Assembly: GCA_000403035.1 (NCBI GenBank)
Contig: AQSL01000122.1
Span: 1 to 23,746 of the forward strand
Origin: Candidatus Latescibacter anaerobius SCGC AAA252-E07
GTDB lineage: Bacteria; Latescibacterota; Latescibacteria; Latescibacterales; Latescibacteraceae
Direction of reading: 5' to 3'
Length of the DNA stretch: 23,746 bases
The position numbers were made by a program, and so were the translations under genes. The notes under the pieces were generated by a model, which saw only the letters and a list, made by a program, of their open reading frames with translations, was not told the DNA's origin and searched no databases. This document shows, piece after piece, positions 1-10,100 of this stretch; the first letter of the stretch is position 1, and each line of letters begins with the position of its first letter.

Positions 1-253
1 ACTGCGTCTACAACGTAAATGGGCACTCAAAAGAGGCTTGATCAGCCTTTGGGAATTGATAAATATCCAAAAAAAGGAGATTTCCCGTTTTATTGATAAT
101 TATTTTCGATTCTTATTTCGGTAATTTCTGAAATTTCCACTGGAAATTGCCACAATTACTTAGATTTTGTTAATTCAAAGGTTTCCATTCATCTAATACT
201 TAATCTTCAATCTTATTTTTTGCTCTATGATACTTGCAGTTTCCCCTAATTAA

Positions 254-484
254 TTGTTCGGCTGTCTGGCAATACGATCTACCTATGAGAGTACTATACT
301 AAATGCCCGGTTGTACAAAAAGCCGCACGGCAAAAGGGCATCTCTGTCGTACATTGGCAACAACCTTATCGACACCAAAGGCAGGGTTATACTCGCCACG
401 AAAACCATACAGCCGGGTATATCGACAGAACGGGATGCTGCACTCGATATGCCTGACTCGCTCGCAAAAAAGTACTATTTCTAA
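254..484 (+). pseudogene. IS5/IS1182-like transposase remnant
   Basis: The reading frame carries a short internal piece of a DDE transposase. Residues around NARLYKKPHGKRASLSYIG and STERDAALDMPD match the DARLYKKS-GKEAKLSY-GH...TAERDAAL pattern typical of IS5/IS1182-type DDE_Tnp_1 enzymes, as recognised from memory rather than by search. Upstream the frame is closed by stops, and downstream it ends after about 76 codons, so neither the N-terminal domain nor the final catalytic Glu region is present. The apparent ATG has no credible ribosome-binding site, so the true homology probably starts near 290. No terminal inverted repeats are visible. It is best read as an old insertion-sequence scar next to the envelope gene block. 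Confidence 0.7.
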
Positions 485-630
485 TAACATACAAACACTT
501 ACCACTGACAGCGGTTAGGGTTCATTTATATCGTTACATACGTTTTAATAGCATCTGTTATTTTTAATTCCAATAGAGTACCGGTTATCTCTTTTTTCCT
601 GTAAGCAAAGCTAACAAAACCATTATAGTT

Positions 631-1755
631 TTACCTGAAAATATCATCTGAAATAAGATCCGGGTGTACCTCTGGTGCACGCCAGTCTTCCGGCAGGTCA
701 CTGCAGTTTACCATCTGGCCGTTTTTTTCACAATGAGAATAAAAACCGGTAAGAAATACTTTTGTTTTCCCCAAAATGTAATCATGTGTTTGAGGCATTT
801 TACCGGTTTCTATCATTCTTTGAAAATGATACACGTTGGGATAATTATGTGCCAAAATACGAGTGACAATATCTACACCGGTACTAACATTACTCTCGAT
901 AGTTCCCCCGGAGGTTATAACTTTATAACATGTTGTTGCACGTCCCATATTGAAACCCACATAATAATCAGTAAAATCTTCCTGTTCACATCTCCATGTC
1001 ATATAAGCCGAATCGAATCTCCACAATGCATCCGCCTGCAGGCTGGCCGCTTTCACTTTCGGGTTCAGTATGGAATACATGGCGTAAAGACCATGAACTC
1101 CATGGGCAGGATAGTCCCCTGTTCCCTGATGTAAAAATGCTCCGATAATATGTGCGCCTTCTTCAAGCAATTTTTCCAGATCCATTTTGAGTTGAACGGT
1201 TTCAAGTCTTGTTTCGAATGCCGAGGGAACATAAATGAGAGCGTTGTATTTTTTTGATCGCTCAATCATCTCCTTTGCATCTTTGAGAGAGATTGCGAAC
1301 GGACGGTTAATAAGGCAGGGCAATCCCGCTTCAAGGTATGGTTTGGTGAGCTGCGGGTACCAACCGCCCTCATAATAGCCGCCGACTATCACCGCGTCTA
1401 CTTTGCCCACCATATCATAATAGTTTTTCGCTACCTTTACATTGTATTTCTTTCCAAAGCTCTCAGCCACTTTGGGGTCTTCATCCCATACCATTGTCAT
1501 GACCATACCGGTCGCTTTCGTCCACATTTCATTGAAATGTTCTTCCATTGGAGGATTCATATGTATGCCCCAGCTGCCTTGTGTATGGGTAAGGGCACCA
1601 CAGGTAATTATCCCGACCTCTATCATCTCATTTGAAGCCGGATTTTTCCTTTTGAATTTTCTTTGTTGAGCCTGAGCTCCCGGTACTGAAGAAAGGAATG
1701 CACTACCAGCAACTGCGGTTTTGAAAAAAGAACGTCTCGATTTGTTATTGCTCAT
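631..1755 (-). CDS. Tat-exported Gfo/Idh/MocA-like oxidoreductase homologue
   Basis: This 374-residue protein starts with a twin-arginine signal (SRRSFFKTAVAGSAF, cleavage near AQA), so it should be exported folded to the periplasm. The body resembles Gfo/Idh/MocA NAD(P)-dependent sugar dehydrogenases: a first beta strand (EVGIITCGAL), a VDAVIVGG strand, a KPYLEAGLPCLINRPFA segment, then a domain containing HGVHGLYAMY. Two points are unusual. The usual E-K-P catalytic/cofactor motif reads N-R-P near residue 150, and the N-terminal dinucleotide-binding glycines are sparse. It may therefore not be an active dehydrogenase. The start is supported by AGGAGACACAAC before the ATG. It lies about 100 bp downstream of the CBM9-PKD gene in the same direction and may be co-transcribed with it. 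Confidence 0.8.
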   Translation of the reverse strand: MSNNKSRRSFFKTAVAGSAFLSSVPGAQAQQRKFKRKNPASNEMIEVGIITCGALTHTQGSWGIHMNPPMEEHFNEMWTKATGMVMTMVWDEDPKVAESFGKKYNVKVAKNYYDMVGKVDAVIVGGYYEGGWYPQLTKPYLEAGLPCLINRPFAISLKDAKEMIERSKKYNALIYVPSAFETRLETVQLKMDLEKLLEEGAHIIGAFLHQGTGDYPAHGVHGLYAMYSILNPKVKAASLQADALWRFDSAYMTWRCEQEDFTDYYVGFNMGRATTCYKVITSGGTIESNVSTGVDIVTRILAHNYPNVYHFQRMIETGKMPQTHDYILGKTKVFLTGFYSHCEKNGQMVNCSDLPEDWRAPEVHPDLISDDIFR

Positions 1756-1853
1756 GTTGTGTCTCCTGATTAGTATATAGGAGTTGTTACTCTTATTAGC
1801 GATGTATGACTATATTTGTTGCTTTTATCCTTACCATTAAGTCCGCTAATCTG

Positions 1854-2960
1854 CTATTTTAGCATAACATCCCAGTGCTTTGAGTGACGGGATTTCCCAT
1901 CGGGACCCTCAACATCGAGCCAGACAGTGTAACGGGTTCCCGGTTTTTCATACTGATGGATTGGAAACTGCTCTGTGGATGTCTCTTCATCGCCGAAATG
2001 CCAGAGCCATTTTGTAATAGTGCCCACAGATTCATCCTTGAAATACACAAGCCGCCTGTCCATATCGATAATTTTGAAAGACCACCGGGCTTCGATTGCG
2101 GGTTCAAAACGTTTTTCAAGCGGCATCAGGCGAAAAGCGCAGAGTGCCGAAGCTTCGGAAACCGATGATCTTTCATGGGCCAGATTACTGTTACCTCTGC
2201 CATTCTTTTCTCCATGGTCGAAATCCAGAATCGCCCAGGAAAGACCTATTATTGTATTGTCTTCGAGTTTCGATATCGCCGAGTGCCCCGGACCGTCATA
2301 CGATGCATAATCGAATGGCGTTATCCAGAACTCGAGGACAAGGTTTCCACTCTCACCGGGCTTAAAATCATAGTCATACGCATAGTTTGCCCAGGGAAAC
2401 CTGCATACCCACGGTTGACAACCCCAAAGAAGACACCACTGGTTATTCACCGGTGGAGTAAAAATATGGTAATTCTGAGCATGAACACCGGCAAAGCGCA
2501 TATATCCTTCAATCCTGTCTTCTATTTGAGTGTTCTGGATAAATGGTCCGCCGGAAATATCTGCATCGATGCTGATTTCAAAGATATCGTTCTGATATCC
2601 GCGGCCTTGTTGAAGGGCATCTTCATTAAATATACCGAAATCCCAGTAATCATCATACGCCTCATAGAGGAAGTAGAGACGGTTCAAGTCTTTGACCCAA
2701 CCTACCCGAACCTTTATATCAATATCGTTCGTATCGACTTTACCATCGGGAAAACCGCCCGTTGTGCCATCGAGCTGATCCGTCCGGTACGTGTATTCTT
2801 CTCCGACAATGTCCCAGTCATTGATTTTACCGTCGATGGAGGGTATCATGGTACGTGGAAACTGGAAGATTTTAAACTCAATTTCCGGCCGCTCAAGAGC
2901 AAAAACCGGTGAAAACGATGTTCCGGTCAGCAACAGAATCATCAGGATCATTCTCATCAT
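1854..2960 (-). CDS. Secreted CBM9-like and PKD-domain protein
   Basis: This is a secreted protein of about 368 residues. The ATG at 2960 is preferred because AGAAAGAAG lies about 8 bases upstream. A GTG at 2990 would add ten polar residues ahead of the signal peptide (MMRMILMILLLTGTSFSPVFA). After the signal, IPSIDGKINDWDIVGEEY and the aromatic-rich beta strands that follow look like a CBM9/DOMON-type carbohydrate-binding domain, with an acidic DGKVDTNDID loop. The last 80 or so residues (WLWHFGDEETSTEQFPIHQY) form a PKD fold with the WxFGD motif. No catalytic residues are evident. The likely role is sugar or polymer binding at the cell surface, inferred from domain type. It is transcribed after the 633-aa sorting-domain protein, from which it is separated by a strong hairpin. 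Confidence 0.75.
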   Translation of the reverse strand: MMRMILMILLLTGTSFSPVFALERPEIEFKIFQFPRTMIPSIDGKINDWDIVGEEYTYRTDQLDGTTGGFPDGKVDTNDIDIKVRVGWVKDLNRLYFLYEAYDDYWDFGIFNEDALQQGRGYQNDIFEISIDADISGGPFIQNTQIEDRIEGYMRFAGVHAQNYHIFTPPVNNQWCLLWGCQPWVCRFPWANYAYDYDFKPGESGNLVLEFWITPFDYASYDGPGHSAISKLEDNTIIGLSWAILDFDHGEKNGRGNSNLAHERSSVSEASALCAFRLMPLEKRFEPAIEARWSFKIIDMDRRLVYFKDESVGTITKWLWHFGDEETSTEQFPIHQYEKPGTRYTVWLDVEGPDGKSRHSKHWDVMLK

Positions 2961-3014
2961 ATTACATGCTTCTTTCTTATTCTGATTCACATTGAATTAT
3001 TCTCATTTATATTC

Positions 3015-3047
3015 AGGAAAGCCCTGTGAAATAAACAGGGCTTTCCT
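3015..3047 (-). terminator. Strong hairpin in the 3' UTR of the 633-aa protein gene
   Basis: GGAAAGCCCTGT (3016-3027) and ACAGGGCTTTCC (3035-3046) form a perfect 12-bp stem, extended to 13 bp by an A-T pair, around a 7-base loop. It sits about 35 bp after the stop of the minus-strand 633-aa gene and before the CBM9-PKD gene. The T-run (CCTTTT) follows the stem on the plus strand, although no plus-strand gene enters here. On the minus strand it is preceded by A residues and has only a weak U-tail. It may be an mRNA-stabilising 3' hairpin or a partial terminator that reduces expression of the downstream gene. Confidence 0.6.
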
Positions 3048-3080
3048 TTTAGAAGACACTATCTACTTTAGGAAAGGGTT

Positions 3081-4982
3081 TTATTTAAGAAGTGTCATCT
3101 TCATGGTCTTTGAGAAATCGCCGGACTTCACAGTGTAGAAATATACACCATTGGATAATCCGGTAGCATCCCAAACGACCGAATGCTTACCTGAATCCAG
3201 GAAATCATTTACCAGCGTATCAATCTTCTGGCCTGAAACGTTGTAAATCTCGACCGTTACATGATTACCCTCGGGAAGGGTGAAATTGATCGAGGTGCTC
3301 GGGTTGAACGGGTTCGGCGAGTTCTGGTCGACAGCGAATGCCCCCTGAACCTCTTCTTCCACCGCTATCCCGCCTGGCTCATTGGTGATTTTACCGCCAA
3401 CTGAATCGAAGGCAACGTACATTGTTTTATCATATTGACCTATTACAACGGTCGTACCTTCCATAATACGTTCATGGCAATGGTACATGCCATCGTATTG
3501 TGAGCCGCTGTCGCAGACTGTTCCGCCACCTTTGTTTAAAAAATTATTCTCAGGTATGGTATCTGAAAAACCCATAAGACCGATTGCAGTACCATCCTGC
3601 GTTGCAACACCAAAGTTTACCATTGCTCGTCTGCTGAGAGCGAGTACAGTAAATCCGTTAGAATCAAGAGAAACATGTCCCCTTCTGTTACTTTCACCTT
3701 TAGGATCGAAAAGACAGCACCACGCAGGTTCCATATCCGGTGCCCATGCAACATCCATCCAGTAATCACCGTTTTTGTTTTCCCAGAGTACCATGTCCGT
3801 CTCATCATCCGCGTCTTCAAGAATCCGGGAGGTATCAATAAACTGTTGTAAACAGCACATGTGACTGGTTATAACCCATTTATTGTTTCCACGGGAGTAC
3901 ATATTATGTAAAGAACCGTTAATGTAACCGCTGGGATTATTATCATCCGGGAAATACCAATCGTGCATCATTTTGTCAAGAAGAACTTCGCCGTCAAAGG
4001 ACACGGCCCTTAATTTAGTCCACTCAATCTCATATTGATGCATACCAGGCGATACAACATATATATAATTTCTGTCCGTATATGCCGATGGTTTCTGTGA
4101 CCGCCGGTCAAGTGCAGCACCAAGGTCTTTCCATGTCAGCTCATCCCAGCCGAGCCAGTCTTCATCAAGAATGGCCTCACCATCAGAAATAAACTCCCAT
4201 TTTAACATGGTAGTTGTCATTGCATCGACATTTCTGGAGCAGTGATAAAAAATACTATAATCATTGGGGTCAAAAACCGGACCACCAAAATCAAAAAATC
4301 CGGGATCATTCATAACAGCATTATCCGGATATATTGCACAGTCTGTAGTTTGCAACTTTGTTAGATCGAATGGGTCACTTCCTATTATCCACTTAAAATG
4401 AACTCCATGGGACTTCCAGGGTAGACCAGCAGCTTCTGTAGCAGCGCCAAAATTAGTGAAACCACCTATAATAATAGGATTCGTCAGTGGCAGCCCGTCC
4501 TCGCCTAATTCATATACGTAGGATTGCTGGGCATCCCAGTCTTTTCCAATCGGGATAAAATCGCAGACGAATTGTCTTGGGGTTTGATCATCATACGCCC
4601 AGAGATAGTAGTCGTACGTTCCTGCAGCCACAGCATTACCGTCCTGGTCAGTTCCGTCCCATACAATTGTAGATTCCCCGGGGGATCTATCGTATTTCTG
4701 AGAAACATAAACTGTTGTGTCGATTTTGTTTACATAGTGCCAGCCGAGATAACCATTTTCTACTTCTCCGATATCCTGACCCTTACCAAATGTGTTTATG
4801 ACAAGCCACATCGCTGCGGGTGTTCCCGCAACAGTAAGCGGAATGGATACATCAGTCCCATCAAACTGGTATGCGATTTCAGCAGGAGCAGTCAATGTCA
4901 GAATTGTCGGTACGAAATCTGCGGAAAACGCGAACGCAGGTACCAGAAACATTGTAACTGCAATGACTAATAATTTCTTCAT
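3081..4982 (-). CDS. Secreted 633-aa protein with Por-type (FlgD-like) C-terminal sorting domain
   Basis: The protein has a Sec signal peptide (MKKLLVIAVTMFLVPAFAFSA). Near residues 90-130 lies a FlgD-like beta-sandwich segment (STIVWDGTDQDGNAVAAGTY...). A long central region of short beta-strand-like repeats follows, rich in W and D and containing Cys pairs (MCCLQQF, AWCCLFD), possibly a propeller. The last 85 residues (SPNPFNPSTSINFTLPEG, YNVSGQKIDTLVN, GVYFYTVKSG) are a classic FlgD-like/type A sorting domain, as found on type IX-secreted proteins of the FCB group. It should be displayed on or released from the cell surface. GGAGACGGAATT precedes the ATG. The function of the central region is not recognised. 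Only one sorting domain is seen in the window, and no T9SS machinery. Confidence 0.78.
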   Translation of the reverse strand: MKKLLVIAVTMFLVPAFAFSADFVPTILTLTAPAEIAYQFDGTDVSIPLTVAGTPAAMWLVINTFGKGQDIGEVENGYLGWHYVNKIDTTVYVSQKYDRSPGESTIVWDGTDQDGNAVAAGTYDYYLWAYDDQTPRQFVCDFIPIGKDWDAQQSYVYELGEDGLPLTNPIIIGGFTNFGAATEAAGLPWKSHGVHFKWIIGSDPFDLTKLQTTDCAIYPDNAVMNDPGFFDFGGPVFDPNDYSIFYHCSRNVDAMTTTMLKWEFISDGEAILDEDWLGWDELTWKDLGAALDRRSQKPSAYTDRNYIYVVSPGMHQYEIEWTKLRAVSFDGEVLLDKMMHDWYFPDDNNPSGYINGSLHNMYSRGNNKWVITSHMCCLQQFIDTSRILEDADDETDMVLWENKNGDYWMDVAWAPDMEPAWCCLFDPKGESNRRGHVSLDSNGFTVLALSRRAMVNFGVATQDGTAIGLMGFSDTIPENNFLNKGGGTVCDSGSQYDGMYHCHERIMEGTTVVIGQYDKTMYVAFDSVGGKITNEPGGIAVEEEVQGAFAVDQNSPNPFNPSTSINFTLPEGNHVTVEIYNVSGQKIDTLVNDFLDSGKHSVVWDATGLSNGVYFYTVKSGDFSKTMKMTLLK

Positions 4983-5025
4983 AATTCCGTCTCCTTATTT
5001 AGTTCAATTTTTCATAGAATATTAA

Positions 5026-5662
5026 ATTCAATTCACATTCTACGCATTTTAAACATCATATTATCTCATATATTATGTCTCCTTTCATGATAATAATGGT
5101 TATAATACCTATTTATAGCTCATCACATTTTTATGTACCCACTCATAAAAGGAAAAAGATAGGAAGACAAAGGATTAAATAACATGAGAAAGAAGAACTT
5201 ATACATTCACGGGTTAATCACGGAAAAATCAAGGCTTCAGCTAAAGTAACCTTACCTGACAATGACAACCTGAGAATAATTAATAACATAATCTAAGGAT
5301 TAAGAATCTTTTCTTCTAAAATCTCATTAATTGAAAAATATTTATACTATCGCAATTATTTACAGGTACTCATTATTGTGAAGAACCGAAAAATTTATTT
5401 TAGTTTATTTAACCACCTCCTTGTCATTCGATACTATATAAATATATCTACATGGAAATGTTTATGTGAGAATTAGCGGCAATATTTCATACTGGATGGT
5501 TTTTTTGGATATACTTTAAAAATTCTGCAACCGCATACCTTCAATCACATTTTTTTATGGAGCAGAATCTTAATCATTCCACATCGCCCATAAATTAATT
5601 GTCAAACGAAAAAGTTTATGTAATCAAAATTTACACCAGTTCAAATCTTATAAAAATTAACT
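5026..5662. other. AT-rich non-coding stretch
   Basis: No credible gene is seen in these 637 bases on either strand. The part next to 4982 should carry the promoter and leader of the minus-strand 633-aa gene. The rest lies downstream of the TonB-DUF4159 gene. A minus-strand AAGGAGGTGGTT (revealed at 5411-5422) looks like a perfect Shine-Dalgarno, but no start codon follows within 15 bases, so it is not taken as functional. No convincing terminator hairpin was found after 5663. Confidence 0.5.
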
Positions 5663-6901
5663 TTACTGAACAGAGGAAAAGATATCCATTTTCTGCTGGG
5701 CAATGCTTCCTTCCTGGGTCAAAGCAAATACTACCATATTAACACCTATCTTTAACTGCGGTTCATTGTTTACGTTAGCAGCCCATTTTATTGCATAACC
5801 TTTATCTGAGTATATCGCTACAAGCCTGTCGTCAATAGTAATTCCTTCCAGGTAAAGAACCTGTTTATACATTGTAACAACATTAATACCGGTTGAATAT
5901 CCGCCCGTAGAATTTGCTGAAGTTTTAACTTCCGAACCTTGGGGAGGACCCTCATCAAAATCAAAGAAACAATGATATACCGGGTGGTCATTGGGAATGG
6001 GAAGGAATTTTGCATCATTTCCAAGAGCATCTCGCAGCATTTTTCGCAATGATGCTTCCCCGGCCCCAAATTCGTCTTCAGGCTTACCATTGTCCAGCAC
6101 AGCAAACCCGCCTTTCCTGAGGTATTCGCCAAAATTCTTTGCTTCGATTTCTGTTAATTCAAACTGCCCGTCAACACACAGGAATACAAACGGCGTATTG
6201 AATAGTTTCCGTGAATCAACAAAAAGATGTTTGTCAACTCTTGACCTTATACTTGTATAACGGTTCACAGCATCGGAGAGATGTATAACCGCTCGTTTAT
6301 AAGACGGTTCAAGCTGTGCACCCCATAAGGTGGCAATATAAATAAAACCCTTAATACTCTTTTTATCATTCGGATCCTGGATAATCATGGCTTTGAACTG
6401 GCCGGTATCAAGGTCATCGAGAGATATCATTTCTTCTTTCATGGAAATTTGCTTTTCCGGCTCTCTTGTTGCTGTCATTTCAATATCAATACCTTCCGGA
6501 ATAAAAACATTTATGTTTTTATCAATATCCATCGAGGTATCAAATTCATACGAAGCCACTGTGCCGAGAAGGTTTTGCTGGATAGATTTTGTCTTTATTT
6601 CTGCGGTCGGCTTTCTTTGAACAATCTCTTTTTTCTTGTATTCTCTCTGCTTGATACGTTTTTTCTTGAATTCAAAAGGCTTTGTCATCCTCGGACGGCG
6701 GATAACAAGCTCCATTGTTGGGGGTTTTACAACCTTAACCTCGGTTCGTTTGAACATAAAATATGAACCTATCGCCGCATGAAACGAAACCGCCACTACA
6801 AGCCCGAGGAAGAGCAGCTTCTGTGTTTCTCTCTCGAGCTTTTCCATATTAATGGCATCAGAAGCGCCTCTGAATCTCCCGGATACTTGCTTTTTTACCA
6901 T
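5663..6901 (-). CDS. TonB-like N-terminus fused to a DUF4159 domain
   Basis: The start is set at the ATG at 6901 because GAGGTG lies 5 bases upstream. A GTG at 6910 is in frame but overlaps that site. A short cytoplasmic segment is followed by one membrane helix (LLFLGLVVAVSFHAAIGSYFMF) and a highly basic, Pro/Lys/Arg-rich stretch (KVVKPPTMELVIRRPRM...KKKRIKQREYKKKEIV), the layout of the N-terminus of TonB. The C-terminal 220 or so residues have the features of DUF4159 (PFVFLCVDGQFELTEIEAKN, YLRKGGFAVLDNG, HPVYHCFFDF), a family of unknown function with a flavodoxin/GATase-like appearance. The usual TonB C-terminal fold is absent. It is transcribed behind the 1003-aa barrel-like protein with a gap of about 200 bp, which suggests an energised or scaffolding partnership with the outer membrane. 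That role is inference. Confidence 0.7.
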   Translation of the reverse strand: MVKKQVSGRFRGASDAINMEKLERETQKLLFLGLVVAVSFHAAIGSYFMFKRTEVKVVKPPTMELVIRRPRMTKPFEFKKKRIKQREYKKKEIVQRKPTAEIKTKSIQQNLLGTVASYEFDTSMDIDKNINVFIPEGIDIEMTATREPEKQISMKEEMISLDDLDTGQFKAMIIQDPNDKKSIKGFIYIATLWGAQLEPSYKRAVIHLSDAVNRYTSIRSRVDKHLFVDSRKLFNTPFVFLCVDGQFELTEIEAKNFGEYLRKGGFAVLDNGKPEDEFGAGEASLRKMLRDALGNDAKFLPIPNDHPVYHCFFDFDEGPPQGSEVKTSANSTGGYSTGINVVTMYKQVLYLEGITIDDRLVAIYSDKGYAIKWAANVNNEPQLKIGVNMVVFALTQEGSIAQQKMDIFSSVQ

Positions 6902-7107
6902 GTGAATCACCTCACTTTTAGCTTATATAATCACAGTTTATATCAAATCCGATTATTTCTTTCCTTACGTGATCGGTTCTCATTGCCTCTAATATATAAA
7001 AATTTAAAAAAAATAATATTTTATGCATAATGATTTATGTTTCATGCTTTTATAATGAGTAACAATAGTGAAGAAACAATTAAAAGTTACTCTAAAACTA
7101 CCGGTAC

Positions 7108-10100
7108 TTAATAACCCATATACATTTTCACAAAGACTGAAGAAGATTTATATTCTTCGAAATTACGGTATTTTTCAAAATACTTTATTTGCTCCAAGTT
7201 AAATCCAAAACTACCCCATATTTCAAATCCAAAATAGGACGATCTGTTTTCAACCTGGAGTATATAGTTCACCTGTTTGTAATCGTTGTGGCTCTGGATA
7301 TAGTCATGATAAAGCATCTCAAAACCTTTGAATCCTTGAACGCCGTATGTAATATTGGTGCTGTCTGAAACACGGTATTTCAAGTAAACAATTGGTATAC
7401 GCATCATGTAATGATCGAGTGGATTGAGTGAATTCGAACGGTCCTTCTTATATAAACGGAATTTGAGTCCCGGTGAAAATGTCCAATTTCTCCATTGCTT
7501 TGTGTAAATAAACTTGTTTATCATTGCAAACGTCGAAACAATATCTTTTGGCTGGAACGTGTTGTCATACATGGTTCCTTCAAGCTGCTTGTTCTTCTCG
7601 AATTTCACATGATTCTCTAAGGTTATTGAAGGGACAACCCTGATTCTGGAATCGAGAAATAATTTTTGTACCTTTGAATTTCTGTACTCAACCTCATCAT
7701 AGTATAAATCACGGCTATACCGTGAATATTGGTGCCATCCATGTGCAAAATATGACGTTTTGGTCGGGACAACACAAAACTTGTCCTGGATATTGTCCTG
7801 GACTCTTTCATACCTGTATTCAGCATAAATTTTCCCAACAGTTAATATATCATAGTTAAAATTTGTCTTGAAATAATCGTCATAAGTCCGGTTATCTAAA
7901 CCCACTCCTTTTGTACGTAAAGAGCCAATAAATAGATTAACATTTTCCTGGGGAGAAAATCTAAAATAAAGATGACGGCCCTGACGATCAAGGTCATACG
8001 GTGTATCGTACTTCATATCATCTTCACGGAAATCAGGAATAGTGTTATTATTGAAATCGTCGCCGAAAACATACTCGTCAGGATCAACATCAAACATCAA
8101 AAACGGTTCATCATAATCCGGTAAACCGTTATCATTTTTCTCGTTATCAGGATAACCGTCATGATCCAGGTCATTGCCGGGGAAAACACCATCCGGGTCC
8201 GTCAAAGATGCTATTGTCCATCCCATTGCCCTACTTTGAAATTGTGTGTCCGGATACTGGTCATCATCATCATTGTCTTCTATCATGGTCATCCTTACCG
8301 TATCATTACGGCAATCCATAGTATTACCCGCAATTTCCGAAGGAATAAAGTAGTTCATATAAGGTCGGTAAAATTTCCCCATTTTGAAGTATTCTCCGGC
8401 AAAACCAAAACGTGACCAGTCTTTCTGGATGGTTATATAATATGCATGATCGGTCTGGGAAGAGTGGTGACCTTCACGAGAGTTTATATCCGTAGGCGGA
8501 TTTGGAGGCAAACCGGTCGCGGGAATGCCATCGGAAAACATGAAAAAATGGGAATTGGTGACAAATTCCCCATTTACTCTAAATCCAAGGTAATTAAAAT
8601 GAGCATCAAATCCATACATTACATTTCCAACTTCATATCCAAAATCTATACTTATCGTCCTGATGTTTGAACCATCCTTGATATTACCATCTGCCTGTGC
8701 CATTGTCCTCCAGTATTGCGCGTTATAAAACAAGAAATTTTCGCCTATTGGGTCATGACCACCTGTAACATCCTTGGTATATATCTGAGAAGTCTGAATT
8801 CGATAGTCATTCGCGACCGTAACATCAACCTCAACACGCTTCACTCTATCGGTAATACTGCCCAGATCAAATATGTACGCAACATATTCATTTCCGTTTA
8901 CCTCTACAGGTTTACCTCCGGGATCGATAATCCTATAATATTTTTTTCCTGTTTCAATATCAAAATTATCGGTTAGAGTCTTGGTATTCCAGCCCCTCAT
9001 ATAATCATTTATATACAAGTAATCAAGATATTTAGGCAAGCGCTCATCAATTGTAAGTTGGTCGAAGGACAATGCTTGGCCGCTATAAGAATAACCGGGT
9101 TCTAAATAGTTTTTCTCAGATTTAGTTGAAACAGCTGTTATGCGTTCATTTTTTAAATTATCAATAATAATGAGCGGTTGGATATCTGGACGGTAAACAC
9201 CATCAACTTTAAGTTTTACATCATGAACAATCGGCCCATTACCATCATGAGGAGAATCATCAACAATTCTCACCGCATACAATATTGGAGTTGGATCATA
9301 GTCTGATACCGTACCTTTAAGATCAGCTCCTCCATCTCGCGTTCCCTGTGCTGAATACATATTTGCGTATGTCGTACCGAGAGTTAAAGCACCAATCTTC
9401 CTCCGAAACTGCAGTGCTCTCAACATAAGACTGCTTGTGGTTTTAGGAGTATTTTGCCCTCGTGCAAAAGGATCTATAAAAGCGCCACTTCCAATTAAGA
9501 TGGAATTCACTGCACTTGCCTGATAGTTCGCCGACTGAAAATCAACTTTTACACCCGTTATATTCGGGATACTTGTTGTAAGAGGAGTTAATTTCATTCT
9601 CACTGCAGTAGCACCTACTGCGGATATTGCCCAATCATCAGTGGATTCTCTCGCTACCCATATTCCATCTGTACCAACAACCTCATTTATATATCCGGAA
9701 GGTCCCGAATACGAAGAGGTGCCATCATCATTGTGTGTTTCAGACCAGATTTTAGCTGATTTTGTCATTTTGGTCAGTCTGTCGCCAAACTGGTTGTAAT
9801 ACCACCTATTACGGCGATCCTCGATGACATAATAGTTCTCAAAACCTCTGAAGGCGTAGTTCTCGTAACGGTCGTTCATCTCGTAGTAATCATATCCCCA
9901 TTTTGGATAGAGATCATAATTCCTTCCGAAATTACCTGTAAAGGTTTGGTTTTGGGCATGGTTGTTAGAGGTGTTCAGCGCGCTCAACCGTTCTTCGGTC
10001 GACATTTCAAGCCAGTCTTCATTGGTTAATTTGCGTAATTCATGAAGGTTCTGGGCAGAAAGAGTGGAGGTAAAAAGGAAAAGAACAATTAATAATAAAA

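Noticed and set aside
664..1134. 156-aa plus-strand open frame
   Set aside because: It lies wholly inside the minus-strand Gfo/Idh/MocA-like gene, has no ribosome-binding site and has a biased, non-protein-like composition.
2175..2912. 245-aa plus-strand open frame
   Set aside because: It is antisense to the CBM9-PKD gene, whose domains, signal peptide and ribosome-binding site are clear. It has no recognisable features of its own.
5411..5422. Perfect Shine-Dalgarno-like AAGGAGGTGGTT on the minus strand
   Set aside because: No ATG, GTG or TTG occurs at a usable distance and no open frame follows. Probably chance.
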